In this document: in pieces, positions 16,543-25,341 of the stretch
Layout: every line of letters begins with the position of its first letter
Numbering within the stretch: position 1 is the stretch's first letter
Source: an uncultured Kineothrix sp.
GTDB taxonomy: Bacteria; Bacillota; Clostridia; Lachnospirales; Lachnospiraceae
Length of the DNA stretch: 64,000 nt
Direction of reading: 5' to 3'
NCBI GenBank assembly: GCA_910588855.1
Contig: CAJUSR010000009.1
Coordinates: 1-64,000 of the forward strand
The notes under the pieces: model-generated
What the model saw: only the letters and a program-made list of their open reading frames with translations
What the model was told of the DNA's origin: nothing
Databases searched by the model: none
Translations under genes and position numbers: made by a program

Positions 16543-17250
16543 TCAATCCAATCCAAGTCGTTTAAACACTTCCTGATATGCTTCCTCTACATTCCCCAAA
16601 TCCCTGCGGAAACGATCCTTATCCAGCTTTTCATTCGTATTCACATCCCACAGCCTGCATGTATCCGGCGAAGTTTCATCCGCTAAAAGGATTTCCCCGT
16701 GGAAGCGCCCAAATTCTATTTTAAAGTCAACCAGCTTAATATCCGCCTGAAGGAAATATGCTTTCAGTACCTCGTTTACTTTAAACGCATATTTCTTAAT
16801 CTTTTCAATTTCATCCCAGTCCGCAAGCCCCAAAGCCACTGCAAAATAACTGTTAATCAACGGGTCGCCCAGTTCATCGTTTTTATAGCTAAACTCTATC
16901 GTAGGCTCTTTAAACGGAGTGCCTTCCGGCACGCCCAGCCGCTTAGAAAAGCTTCCTGCCGCTACATTACGGATAATCACTTCCAAAGGCACAATTTCCA
17001 CTTTTTTTACGGCCGTTTCCCGCTCGCTTAACTCTTCGATAAAGTGGGTGGGCACCCCTTCTTTCTCCAGAAGTTTGAACACATGGTTCGTCATACGGTT
17101 ATTGATAACACCCTTCCCTACAATTGTTCCCTTTTTCTCCCCGTTAAATGCCGTAGCATCATCTTTATAATCTACAATTACTACATCCGGGTCTTCCGTC
17201 GCATACACTTTCTTCGCTTTTCCTTCATAGAGCTGTTCCAGTTTCTTCAT
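16543..17250 (-). CDS. purC: SAICAR synthetase
   Basis: Phosphoribosylaminoimidazole-succinocarboxamide synthase ligates aspartate to CAIR with ATP. The 235-residue frame begins MKKLEQLYEGKAKKVYATED (nucleotide-binding YEGKAKKVY), with SFSKRLGVPEG at about 112-122 and the metal/ATP segment VDFKIEFGRF near 179-188 followed by LLADETSPDTCRLWD. The usual family length fits this ATG with GGAGGAAAG upstream, not the longer open frame. A promoter lies at 17333-17361. It is the first gene of the purC-purB-purF series. Confidence 0.97.
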   Translation of the reverse strand: MKKLEQLYEGKAKKVYATEDPDVVIVDYKDDATAFNGEKKGTIVGKGVINNRMTNHVFKLLEKEGVPTHFIEELSERETAVKKVEIVPLEVIIRNVAAGSFSKRLGVPEGTPFKEPTIEFSYKNDELGDPLINSYFAVALGLADWDEIEKIKKYAFKVNEVLKAYFLQADIKLVDFKIEFGRFHGEILLADETSPDTCRLWDVNTNEKLDKDRFRRDLGNVEEAYQEVFKRLGLD

Positions 17251-17332
17251 TCTTTCCTCCGTCCTTCCTTCATTGGCAAAGTCAAATACCCCGCCGCAAG
17301 CAACGGAGCATAAATATAGCCTAACAATATGA

Positions 17333-17361
17333 AGTATATAACAGTTTTTTTTTGAAGTCAA
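17333..17361 (-). promoter_or_regulatory. purC: sigma-A type promoter for purC
   Basis: On the minus strand: TTGACT (17356-17361), 17-bp spacer, TATACT (17333-17338), about 80 bp before the purC start. Confidence 0.65.
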
Positions 17362-17389
17362 ATGCCCATTCTAACAAAAAAAATAATAC

Positions 17390-17427
17390 AAAGGCATATT
17401 TTTTCCAATAAATTCCCTAATGCCTTT
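17390..17427 (-). terminator. terminator of the DUF1266 lipoprotein pair
   Basis: AAAGGCAT (17390-17397) pairs with ATGCCTTT (17420-17427); on the minus strand the stem is followed after six bases by a run of eight T. It lies 28 bp after the stop of the lipoprotein gene. Confidence 0.55.
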
Positions 17428-17454
17428 CCGGCAGCTTTTTATCTGTTTCCGCTT

Positions 17455-18651
17455 TTACCAGTCTTTCACCAGTTTCATATCCCAAGGCAACCGGTATGGG
17501 CTATCCGGCTCTTCCTGCAGGATTTCATAAACCAGTCTTCTGTAATCGCTGCTTTCTTTTGCCCAATATTCATATCCCATCATATAGCTGTCCGTAAATG
17601 TATCCCAAGAGCCATATTTTTTCTGAATCATCCGGGAAACTTCCAAAGCCTCCTCCAAAGCTTCCGTTTCGGAATAATACCCTACCACATAATAGCTGGA
17701 CAATAACATAACCAGGCGGCTGTAATCCCAAGCCGATATGGCATCCTCGCCTTTTTCTTCATAGGCTTCATAAAACCGCGCATATCTTTCCGCCTCTTCC
17801 TGCGTCATATCGTTGTTTTCACAAAGGAAATCCACCCTTTCCTCCTTATCTACAGAAGCAAGCCCGGCTTTTGCCAGCCCGTCCATTTCCTCTACGAAGC
17901 GCGTACGATGCCCTTCGCTGCGAAGCCAGTCCAAAGACTCGTCCGCCGACGCCCGGTCCGTAACGCCCCATTGCCTGTCCAGCATTTCTTTTTCCCTTTC
18001 CACGCAATCGCTGTTCGGGAATGTGCCTCCAAATATGGTATAGTCATGACCGTTCAATGTTGTCAGCACAGCGTAAGTACCGTTCATCCAAAGGATGGTA
18101 TCCGTGGTTTCCACCACCGGGGTATTCACCCTTTCCGGCGCGTCTTCCCGGAAAGAAGCCCCTATCCGCCGCACATATTCCAAAGTATCCGCATCCATGT
18201 TCCTTGCCGCATAAATAAAAGCATAATAGGCATAATCCGTTTCCCCATAAACGATATAGCCATCCGCAACGGTGCCTTCCATATCTAATTTACAGCGGTA
18301 AGATTCCGTTTCTGTAAGCCCCGGTATTATGCCCGTATCGCCCGACTCCTCTAACCCGGAGATACCATAGACGGTCTTCACCGCCTCCTCCACATCCTCC
18401 CTGCCGGCAAAACGGCCCTCTTTCACCGATTGAATCACCATCACCGCATCCATGCCATTTTTGCTGGACGCGCCAATCCAGCCATCCTCTTTCGCATCCT
18501 TTTCTTCCCAGCTTTCCTCCAGCATAATGCTTATAGTGCCATCGGCGGAAGCAAATTCCGCTTCCGCCGATGGCACCATATTTCCGCATCCGGAAATCGC
18601 TAAAAAGAATGCAATACTAAGGCATAGCCATAACTGCTTTCTTTTCCTCAT
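17455..18651 (-). CDS. DUF1266-domain lipoprotein, paralogue 1
   Basis: This 398-residue lipoprotein has signal peptide LWLCLSIAFFLAISGC with lipobox Cys22, so it is anchored on the outer face of the membrane. The N-terminal half shares ASADGTISIMLEESWEE-type beta units with the next gene. The C-terminal half (about 215-375) has the DUF1266 words WGVTDRASADESLDWLRSEG, AWDYSRLVMLLSSYYVVGYY and SYMMGYEYW. It starts 6 bp after the stop of its paralogue, so the two are one operon produced by tandem duplication. The molecular role of DUF1266 is unknown. Confidence 0.75.
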   Translation of the reverse strand: MRKRKQLWLCLSIAFFLAISGCGNMVPSAEAEFASADGTISIMLEESWEEKDAKEDGWIGASSKNGMDAVMVIQSVKEGRFAGREDVEEAVKTVYGISGLEESGDTGIIPGLTETESYRCKLDMEGTVADGYIVYGETDYAYYAFIYAARNMDADTLEYVRRIGASFREDAPERVNTPVVETTDTILWMNGTYAVLTTLNGHDYTIFGGTFPNSDCVEREKEMLDRQWGVTDRASADESLDWLRSEGHRTRFVEEMDGLAKAGLASVDKEERVDFLCENNDMTQEEAERYARFYEAYEEKGEDAISAWDYSRLVMLLSSYYVVGYYSETEALEEALEVSRMIQKKYGSWDTFTDSYMMGYEYWAKESSDYRRLVYEILQEEPDSPYRLPWDMKLVKDW

Positions 18652-18657
18652 TCCGAA

Positions 18658-19863
18658 TTACCAACTCTTTTCTAATGTCATATTCCAATCCAAACTATAA
18701 GGGCTGTTAGGAGCTGCTTTTAATTCTTCATAAACTGCCCTTCTTTCGTCGCTGCTTTCTTCTGCCCAATATTCATAGCCTACCATATAGCTGTCTTCAA
18801 AAGCATCCCAGGAATCAAATACCGTCTGGATTACGGTAGCTATTTCCAGAGATTTGTCCAAAGCTTCCGTCTCCGTATAATAACCTGCGATATAAGCGTT
18901 GGACAATACCGACATTGCACGGCTGTAGTCCCATGCCGACATCATATCTATGCCTTTTTCATCATATAAAGCATAGAAATCCGCATATTGCTGTGCAATT
19001 TCTTCCGTCATATTCGTATAATTGTTGAGAAGGTAATCTGCCCTTTCCCCTTCCGGCATTTCCCCAAGACCGTCTTCTGTCAACATATCCATCATTTCCG
19101 CAAAGTCCATGCGGTGCCCTTCACTCATAAGCCAATCTATCGTTTCATCCGCCGTTGCACGGTCTGTTACTTCCCACCACTCATTCAACATGGATTGCTG
19201 CAATGCCATAGAGTCATCGTTAGCCGGCATGCTTCCGAACACGGTGTAATCCCAGCCGTTCAATGATGTCAGTACGGCATGGGTACCGTTCATCCAAAGA
19301 ATGGTATCCGTAACTTCTACCGTTGAATTATTCGGGGTTTCCGGTGCATCTTCTTTAAAGGAAGAAAACACCTGATTTGCATAAACCATCGTATCATCGT
19401 TCATTTTTTCTGCTGCATACAGCATCGCATAATATGCATAGCCGGATTCTCCATAAATGAAATATCCGTCTGCAGATTCACCTTCCAAATCTATCTTGCA
19501 CTTATAAGCTTCCACATTTTCCAGCCCCGGTGCTACCCCGGCGCCGTCCATTGTTTCTTTCCCTGATACTTTGTATGTACTTTCCACCACATCTTTTACG
19601 TCCTGAAGACTGGAAGCATCCACGCCTTTGATAAGCTGCAGGATGACAACGCCGTCATTGCCATTCTTGCTGTATGCACCAATCATACCGTCTGTTGCTT
19701 CACCTTCCGTCTGCCAGTCTTCCGCCAACATAACGCTCATCGTTGCATCAGGGGAGGCAAACTCTTTCGTGGGCTTATCCGCTTCTTTTTTGCCACAGCC
19801 AGCAAATGTCAATGCAAGAAGGGCCACAACAAGCCACACCACTGTCTTCTTTACTGTTTTCAT
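18658..19863 (-). CDS. DUF1266-domain lipoprotein, paralogue 2
   Basis: This 401-residue lipoprotein (signal VVWLVVALLALTFAGC, lipobox Cys23) shows the same architecture and closely similar sequence to the downstream gene: EFASPDATMSVMLAEDWQ after the signal, TDTILWMNGTHAVLTSLNG in mid-protein, then DUF1266 words WEVTDRATADETIDWLMSEG, SAWDYSRAMSVLSNAYIAGY and DSYMVGYEYWAEESSDERR. It is the first gene of the pair and is driven by the promoter at 19943-19971. Function unknown; surface location is certain only to the extent of the lipobox. Confidence 0.78.
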   Translation of the reverse strand: MKTVKKTVVWLVVALLALTFAGCGKKEADKPTKEFASPDATMSVMLAEDWQTEGEATDGMIGAYSKNGNDGVVILQLIKGVDASSLQDVKDVVESTYKVSGKETMDGAGVAPGLENVEAYKCKIDLEGESADGYFIYGESGYAYYAMLYAAEKMNDDTMVYANQVFSSFKEDAPETPNNSTVEVTDTILWMNGTHAVLTSLNGWDYTVFGSMPANDDSMALQQSMLNEWWEVTDRATADETIDWLMSEGHRMDFAEMMDMLTEDGLGEMPEGERADYLLNNYTNMTEEIAQQYADFYALYDEKGIDMMSAWDYSRAMSVLSNAYIAGYYTETEALDKSLEIATVIQTVFDSWDAFEDSYMVGYEYWAEESSDERRAVYEELKAAPNSPYSLDWNMTLEKSW

Positions 19864-19942
19864 TTCTCACTACCTCACTTTTCCCTTAATATTCTTTTTC
19901 CTATTTCCATAACTGCCGCTCTATGCAATTACGTTAAAGGAC

Positions 19943-19971
19943 ATTATACCCTATCATTTCATTTTATGCAA
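19943..19971 (-). promoter_or_regulatory. sigma-A type promoter for the DUF1266 lipoproteins
   Basis: On the minus strand: TTGCAT (19966-19971), 17-bp spacer, TATAAT (19943-19948), 80 bp before the lipoprotein ATG. A 7-bp inverted repeat GGACATT/AATGTCC brackets the region and could be an operator. Confidence 0.7.
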
Positions 19972-19990
19972 TAATGTAAATGTCCTATTT

Positions 19991-22699
19991 CTATCTATAA
20001 CCTTTTCTCTTCAATTTCATCCCTTTCAAATAAATATCTGGAATATGATACCTGATAGGATCACTCTTTTTCCTTTGATATTCTTTTAAAATACCAATTT
20101 CTATTAAATGATCAATCGCTGTCTTCAAATTTTCTCTTTCCATGCCACATCTTAATAATGCTGCATAAAAGGTTTCTTCATCCGCAGGAAAAATACTACA
20201 GTAATTCCTCAGATTAGTAAATATTTGTTGATATTCTGTATATTCCTCGCTCATATCTGTCATTCTATCTTCCGACACCTCTTCCACAGAACTTTCTAGT
20301 GATTTAGGTTTCATTATCTTTGTTCCTTCCTTATTATCTGCACCCATCTCGTCCAATTCATGCCGTGCCGCAACGGAAAAAAGTTTTACAATACTCCTTG
20401 GTACTATCTTATTATTAGTATCTGCTAATCGATAAATAATCCAATTGTAAGTATATGCCTTATTTCCCTTTCCCATTTTTTCGCCAATCAATACATTCAG
20501 CATAATCTTGTTTATATCCTCACTCGGTTTTGGTATAATACCTACAAGCTCTGATTCAACTAAAGAATAACCTTCCTTTTCCAATGCCAATTTCATTAAT
20601 TCTTTTAATTCATCATCTGCCTCCATCATGCGCTTCCAAAGCATCGCAAGTAAATAGTCATATGTCCATTCAATATTACTTCTATTATTATTTAATTTAA
20701 TCTTATCTGTTAATTGAATTTCATTTTTAAATATATCATTACGCAAGAAGATTTTCGTCCTCAAATTTTTAAACCTCAAATTATTCTCTGCCCAAAAAGA
20801 AATCAATTCTGAAACCAAACTCCCCCTAAATTCCTTATCAATGCAAAAATCCAAGGAATCATATGTTATAATAACTACCTTATTGTCATCCTCCAAATGT
20901 TTATTAACCTCTTCTAATAATTCTGAAAGTTCTTCATTCATATTATCATATGTTTGAATATAACTAATAATCTGACTATATTTACAAGAGAGTATATCTT
21001 CCAGGTATTCCCCACCTTTTATATTATATTGTCTAATAATCTCTTTCAACGTCCTAACTGCAAGTATCTTCCAATATATTACATAATATTCCATATTCTT
21101 TGTTCTACCTATTGCCCTAAAGTTAGCCTTATCAGGAAAATCTTTCGTTTTATCCAATCCAACCAACCACGTAATAAGCGATATTTCATATTCTGGTATA
21201 CCAATATACTCAGCCATTGCTTTTGCATATTTTTCACAGTTTAGCACTTTAAATAAAGCTGTCTTACCACTGCCTTTTGAACCAGTAATAATAAACCTAT
21301 TGTTATCAAAGATATATTTATATTCTTTTAAAGGATAAAAATTCTTCTTCAAACTTTCAAATGAATCAAATTCATCCTCCGCAGAAGCAGTTTCTGAATT
21401 TATTATTCCTTCTATTGACCTTAAAATTGATTTTTTATTTACTTTTGTAAAATATTTTGTATTTTCATCTTCATTCTGTGGATTTTCAAGCATGTCTGCA
21501 ATTTGCTTATAAATATTTTTTTCACCATTACGTGTGATTAATTGCATTAATTTTGATTCCGAATTTATATTTGCTGCTATCCCATCATAACAAATATTTA
21601 AAGGATAATGTGCCGAAGACTCATCATAGATATCTGGAACATCGTCAAAATAATTTGCTTTCTCTAATGCTAAAAAACTATTGCAAACATAATATTCAAT
21701 TTCCTCTGCAGCTACTTCTTCTAAAATTGGAACAGGAGTATTTATCAAATAAAAGGGGATATTTTGTTTACATAATTTCGGTAAAACAAAGTTTAATCCT
21801 ATCATATTTTGCTCATTTCCGTAAAAGAGCGCTACTACTTCATCAGAATAATTAAACAACGTTAACCCTCCAATATCATGTATACCGGCTCTGGAATCTA
21901 TTAAAATATAATCTGGTTGATACTGATTATTTATTTCTTTAAATAAATAATTAATGGGATTCTCCTGTTTATAAAATTTAGGCATATTAAAATCAATTCT
22001 TGAAAGCTTATTATAATATTTTTCATAGTCCTCTAAAGATAAATTTGCTGCATGCATAACATACAATTCTCCACCATTCATCCCTAATAACTCTTTTGAT
22101 GAAAATGAATATACATATTCATTCAAATCTATCCTTCCATTTTCCTTTTCACATTCCACTAAAAAATCAACAACTCCATATTTAGGATATTCTATGCCCT
22201 CTTCTTGCTTTAAAATTGTAGATAAACCTGGGGCTTCTAAATCCATATCTATTACTATAACCTTTTTTCCTTTGCGTGCCATCTGTAAGGCTGTTAAGGC
22301 CAATGTAGTTGTTCTTCCCACACCTCCTTTATAAGAATAAAATGTTATTGTCTTTGCATATCCTGCCTTTCTCTTTTTAACCTCATAGTTCCAGTTTTTC
22401 TTCACTAACGGTCGTTCACCATAATGAATACCATCTGCTACCTCACAAACGTTTTTTGTAATCTCGTTATATAAAATATGATTTTTGTCAATATTGCGAA
22501 TTTGCCCAATCCATCTTTCTCCAACAATTTCGCCCAAATTACTTTTCAAACTTTCTTGTTCCATCTTTCCTATAATATATATGGAAATTTTACCATAAAC
22601 ATCTCTTATCACATAAAATGTATCTGTTTCTCCACCATCATTTTTCAACGTCTTTAAATACAATATTACTTTATCTTTTATTTCATCAAAATGAATCAT
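19991..22699 (-). CDS. 902-residue double P-loop ATPase (KGGVGR ParA/MinD domain fused to a second ATPase)
   Basis: Layout: residues 1-110, a small N-terminal domain I do not recognise. 115-400, a ParA/MinD-type ATPase with FYSYKGGVGRTTTLALTA (Walker A 124-131), DMDLEAPGLS (151-160) and YILIDSRAGIHDIGG (Walker B 264-278). 455-700, a second P-loop ATPase with FIITGSKGSGKTALF (Walker A 473-480) and VVIITYDSLDF (608-618). Finally a winged-helix-like end (about 845-902). KGGVGR plus GSKGSGKTAL resembles ATPases found beside conflict-system effectors (recollection, not a search). Its ATG overlaps the stop of the HEPN-like gene by 4 bp. Both are visibly AT-rich relative to the neighbours, indicating transfer. 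Probably a nucleotide-sensing regulator or motor of a defence system; unproven. Confidence 0.75.
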   Translation of the reverse strand: MIHFDEIKDKVILYLKTLKNDGGETDTFYVIRDVYGKISIYIIGKMEQESLKSNLGEIVGERWIGQIRNIDKNHILYNEITKNVCEVADGIHYGERPLVKKNWNYEVKKRKAGYAKTITFYSYKGGVGRTTTLALTALQMARKGKKVIVIDMDLEAPGLSTILKQEEGIEYPKYGVVDFLVECEKENGRIDLNEYVYSFSSKELLGMNGGELYVMHAANLSLEDYEKYYNKLSRIDFNMPKFYKQENPINYLFKEINNQYQPDYILIDSRAGIHDIGGLTLFNYSDEVVALFYGNEQNMIGLNFVLPKLCKQNIPFYLINTPVPILEEVAAEEIEYYVCNSFLALEKANYFDDVPDIYDESSAHYPLNICYDGIAANINSESKLMQLITRNGEKNIYKQIADMLENPQNEDENTKYFTKVNKKSILRSIEGIINSETASAEDEFDSFESLKKNFYPLKEYKYIFDNNRFIITGSKGSGKTALFKVLNCEKYAKAMAEYIGIPEYEISLITWLVGLDKTKDFPDKANFRAIGRTKNMEYYVIYWKILAVRTLKEIIRQYNIKGGEYLEDILSCKYSQIISYIQTYDNMNEELSELLEEVNKHLEDDNKVVIITYDSLDFCIDKEFRGSLVSELISFWAENNLRFKNLRTKIFLRNDIFKNEIQLTDKIKLNNNRSNIEWTYDYLLAMLWKRMMEADDELKELMKLALEKEGYSLVESELVGIIPKPSEDINKIMLNVLIGEKMGKGNKAYTYNWIIYRLADTNNKIVPRSIVKLFSVAARHELDEMGADNKEGTKIMKPKSLESSVEEVSEDRMTDMSEEYTEYQQIFTNLRNYCSIFPADEETFYAALLRCGMERENLKTAIDHLIEIGILKEYQRKKSDPIRYHIPDIYLKGMKLKRKGYR

Positions 22700-23136
22700 A
22701 TCAACACCCCATCAATTTCCATTTTAATCACCATATCCATTAATTCCTCTATTTCTGCATGTATATCTAATGCTAGATTATCTTTATTCAATATACTGCT
22801 ATCTGCCCCATACCTTTTATTTGGATTCCAATTATTTATAAGATTCAAACAACAGCTTTGAACATCAATACAATAACTAGATACAGCACATCCTTCCAAG
22901 CTTATCAAGCCTATCTCATCCTTTAACTCAACAAGTCCATGCCCAAAAGCTTTTATACTATTATGACCACCAGAAAAAGCATGTCCTTGCTCTACAGATA
23001 TCAATAATATTAACTTACAATAACATTCTAATACATAGCCAGCCAAATAATTTGAATTAAACCATTGTTTCTGTTTATACAGTATGTCTGAAGACTCATA
23101 CATTCTATACACTGTATCATGATAATTATCAGACAA
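22696..23136 (-). CDS. HEPN-like small protein
   Basis: This 146-residue, mostly helical protein has the outline of a HEPN domain: an N-terminal helix with YESSDILYKQKQWFNSNYLA and then GYVLECYCKLILL (about 13-45), a GHGLVELKDEIG segment (about 66-76, where HEPN proteins often have a HDL word), and WNPNKRYGADS (103-113), where many have a conserved RY. A canonical RX4-6H nuclease motif is not obvious. I chose the TTG start because AAGGAGG lies 8 nt upstream. It starts 44 bp after the coiled-coil gene and overlaps the ATPase gene by 4 bp. Confidence 0.55.
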   Translation of the reverse strand: MSDNYHDTVYRMYESSDILYKQKQWFNSNYLAGYVLECYCKLILLISVEQGHAFSGGHNSIKAFGHGLVELKDEIGLISLEGCAVSSYCIDVQSCCLNLINNWNPNKRYGADSSILNKDNLALDIHAEIEELMDMVIKMEIDGVLI

Positions 23137-23180
23137 TTCTTTTTCCTCCTTCGTATATTTCTAAGCAATACTTATTGCCC

Positions 23181-24362
23181 TTATTTCCAGCCTAACTCCC
23201 CCGCATATTGCGGATAAGCCTCTGCCAATTCTTTCATTTCCCCTTTCGTTTTTTCAATAATCATTTCTCTATTATAATCCATTCTCCGCCGCAGAGACTG
23301 TCTGCGGATAATCAGGCCGTGGCGGATTTCCACCATTTCCTTATTATCGAGGATTGCTGCTGTCTGGTGCAGCCAAATCGCCGGGTCTTTTACCTGATAG
23401 CACTTCAGTATGCTTAAAAGCTCCTGCTGGCACTCATCCAGTTCCAGCTCCGCTTCCCGGTAACGCCTTCTTTCTTCTTTCTCCACTTTATATTTTTCCC
23501 ACAAGCTTAGAAATTCTTTGGCTGAAGAAACCTTATATTTCATATACAAATAGTCCAAAAGGTTCGTATTGTTGACATAACGGATTTTTACCCGGTTATG
23601 GAGCATAATAATCCGGTTAATCCCCTTCTCCACCCGCTTCAGTTCCTTTACCGACTCCGTATACTTTATAAAAAGCAGCGTAATCACCAATGCCGCTAAC
23701 CCGGTCGTTAACAAAAATCCTACCTGTATATCCATGCGCAAGGCATATTTCAGCGTAAAAAGAACCACAAAACAGACAATTAAAGCAACTGAGCAGATAA
23801 TCGTCATCCCTTTTGCATCCGCAATCATCCCTTTTAACTCATCTTTCCGGTAGAGATAGGCATGTTTTTCCCCGTCCAGCCGGGACATATCTTTCCTTAT
23901 CAGATTTTGATAGTCTTCCGTTTCCGACAATTTGCGCAGGCCTTCCTCCGCCTCATCTTCCATCCGCTCCATCTGGTGGTATTTTTCATCGCTCATCCGG
24001 TTTTTCTTTTCCAGATAAGCCCCCCTGCGGCTTTCCAGCTCTTGTATCTTTTCCGCGCTGGCATTCAGCTCTTTCCTCTCTTCCTCCGGCAACGCTTCAA
24101 TTTCCTCAATGTCTTTCAGATAAGAAGTGACTTTCCCATATTCAAAGCTCAGGTTCTCCAATTCCTCCGACGCTTCCCGGATGCGATCCCTGCAGTCCTG
24201 CACATATTCTTTCCGCTGATCCCAATCATGGACATTGAACTTATTCCTGTTGCTCTCAATCCTTTCCCAGCTCTCATCCTCAAAATCCAGTTCATCGCCC
24301 TCTTCATCCTGTCTTGAACGGAAAATCTTTTTCCAAAATTTCATGTCCTTAAATAATTTCAT
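23181..24362 (-). CDS. coiled-coil membrane protein of the DUF5716/DUF5717 cluster
   Basis: This 393-residue protein has long charged coiled coils (about 45-180 and 255-330) flanking two adjacent hydrophobic segments (about 187-207 IICSVALIVCFVVLFTLKYAL and 214-233 VGFLLTTGLAALVITLLFIK). Its termini would both face the cytoplasm. No enzyme motif is visible. It is the last gene of the four-gene cluster that begins at 30407, 82 bp after the TPR-like gene. It may anchor the soluble members to the membrane; that is inference. Confidence 0.65.
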   Translation of the reverse strand: MKLFKDMKFWKKIFRSRQDEEGDELDFEDESWERIESNRNKFNVHDWDQRKEYVQDCRDRIREASEELENLSFEYGKVTSYLKDIEEIEALPEEERKELNASAEKIQELESRRGAYLEKKNRMSDEKYHQMERMEDEAEEGLRKLSETEDYQNLIRKDMSRLDGEKHAYLYRKDELKGMIADAKGMTIICSVALIVCFVVLFTLKYALRMDIQVGFLLTTGLAALVITLLFIKYTESVKELKRVEKGINRIIMLHNRVKIRYVNNTNLLDYLYMKYKVSSAKEFLSLWEKYKVEKEERRRYREAELELDECQQELLSILKCYQVKDPAIWLHQTAAILDNKEMVEIRHGLIIRRQSLRRRMDYNREMIIEKTKGEMKELAEAYPQYAGELGWK

Positions 24363-24444
24363 ACTCCTCCTTTATGCCGAAGCATTCCTTCTTAGCCAAC
24401 CATAGCACCTTTCCGGCGCCCATCCGCTTTTATGGGCAATCCGT

Positions 24445-25287
24445 CTATTCTTCTATCATCTGCCGGTATTCTTCTTTTAAATCATCGGTAATCTTCTCAA
24501 TTTCTTCATAGTAAGAAACAAAACTGCCCCCATTCCTCTCTTCCTTGCACACTTTCAAGGTAAACAACATCCTGTTTTCTTCCGTTCCCTCAAAAGCTTC
24601 CAATGCCTTCTCCATCCTTTTCTCCACCTGTAAAGTCTGCTCATATCCCTGCTCTTTGCCGGATGTGAAATTGAGATAATCCGTTTCTTCCATATACATT
24701 CGGTTTGCCGTCAGATAACCGATATAAGATGCTTCCCCGCCGGTACATTCATAGGCCAGACGGAAGCTTTCCGCCGCATCCCGGAACCGAAACAGGCCGG
24801 CATAAGCCACTCCCCGGTTATGCAATATTTTTGCCCGAAGCCCATTTTCCCCTTCCGGCAATTCCTCCAGCAGGCTGTCATAAACCTTTAAAGCATGGGC
24901 ATATTTTTTATTCTCCGCCAGATAATCCGCCCTTGTTTTCCTTTTTTCATATATGCTCAATCCGGTTTCTTTCTCCAGCCCGCTTTTTGCCCTCTCGATA
25001 TCCTCCCTTTCCCCGTAGCCTACATAATCCAGAATCAGGGCTGCACAGTCGCTTACCGTTCCTCCCTCTTCTTTCATCTGTCTTAGCCGGCCGGACAGCT
25101 CTTTCAGCCCGCATTCCTTTTCCAACCAATCCGGCAGTAAATCATCCATAATTTCCTCGTCCGCGAAATATCCGTTTTTCAACAGGCAATAACAAAGTTC
25201 TTCTATCGAATAAACGTTTATATATGCCCGTTTCATAAAATAAGGTTTTGCCGCATACTTGCCGAGGCAAAGCAATATCCTGCCCAA
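24445..25287 (-). CDS. TPR-like helical protein of the DUF5716/DUF5717 cluster
   Basis: About 280 residues. I chose a TTG start (MGRILLCLGKYAAKPYFM...) because AAAAGGAGGAGG lies just upstream and because this beginning, followed by INVYSIEELCYCLLKNG, is the conserved N-terminus I associate with the family. The open frame runs 18 codons further upstream without family character. Residues about 125-215 contain paired helices (ADYLAENKKYAHALKVYDSL, ILHNRGVAYAGLFRFRDAAES) typical of tetratricopeptide repeats, suggesting protein binding. It follows the DUF5716 gene by 54 bp. Confidence 0.7.
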   Translation of the reverse strand: MGRILLCLGKYAAKPYFMKRAYINVYSIEELCYCLLKNGYFADEEIMDDLLPDWLEKECGLKELSGRLRQMKEEGGTVSDCAALILDYVGYGEREDIERAKSGLEKETGLSIYEKRKTRADYLAENKKYAHALKVYDSLLEELPEGENGLRAKILHNRGVAYAGLFRFRDAAESFRLAYECTGGEASYIGYLTANRMYMEETDYLNFTSGKEQGYEQTLQVEKRMEKALEAFEGTEENRMLFTLKVCKEERNGGSFVSYYEEIEKITDDLKEEYRQMIEE

Positions 25288-25341
25288 TGTCCTCCTCCTT
25301 TTCCTCCGGCACAGCCGTCTTTCCTGCCTCCCGGGAGGCAA

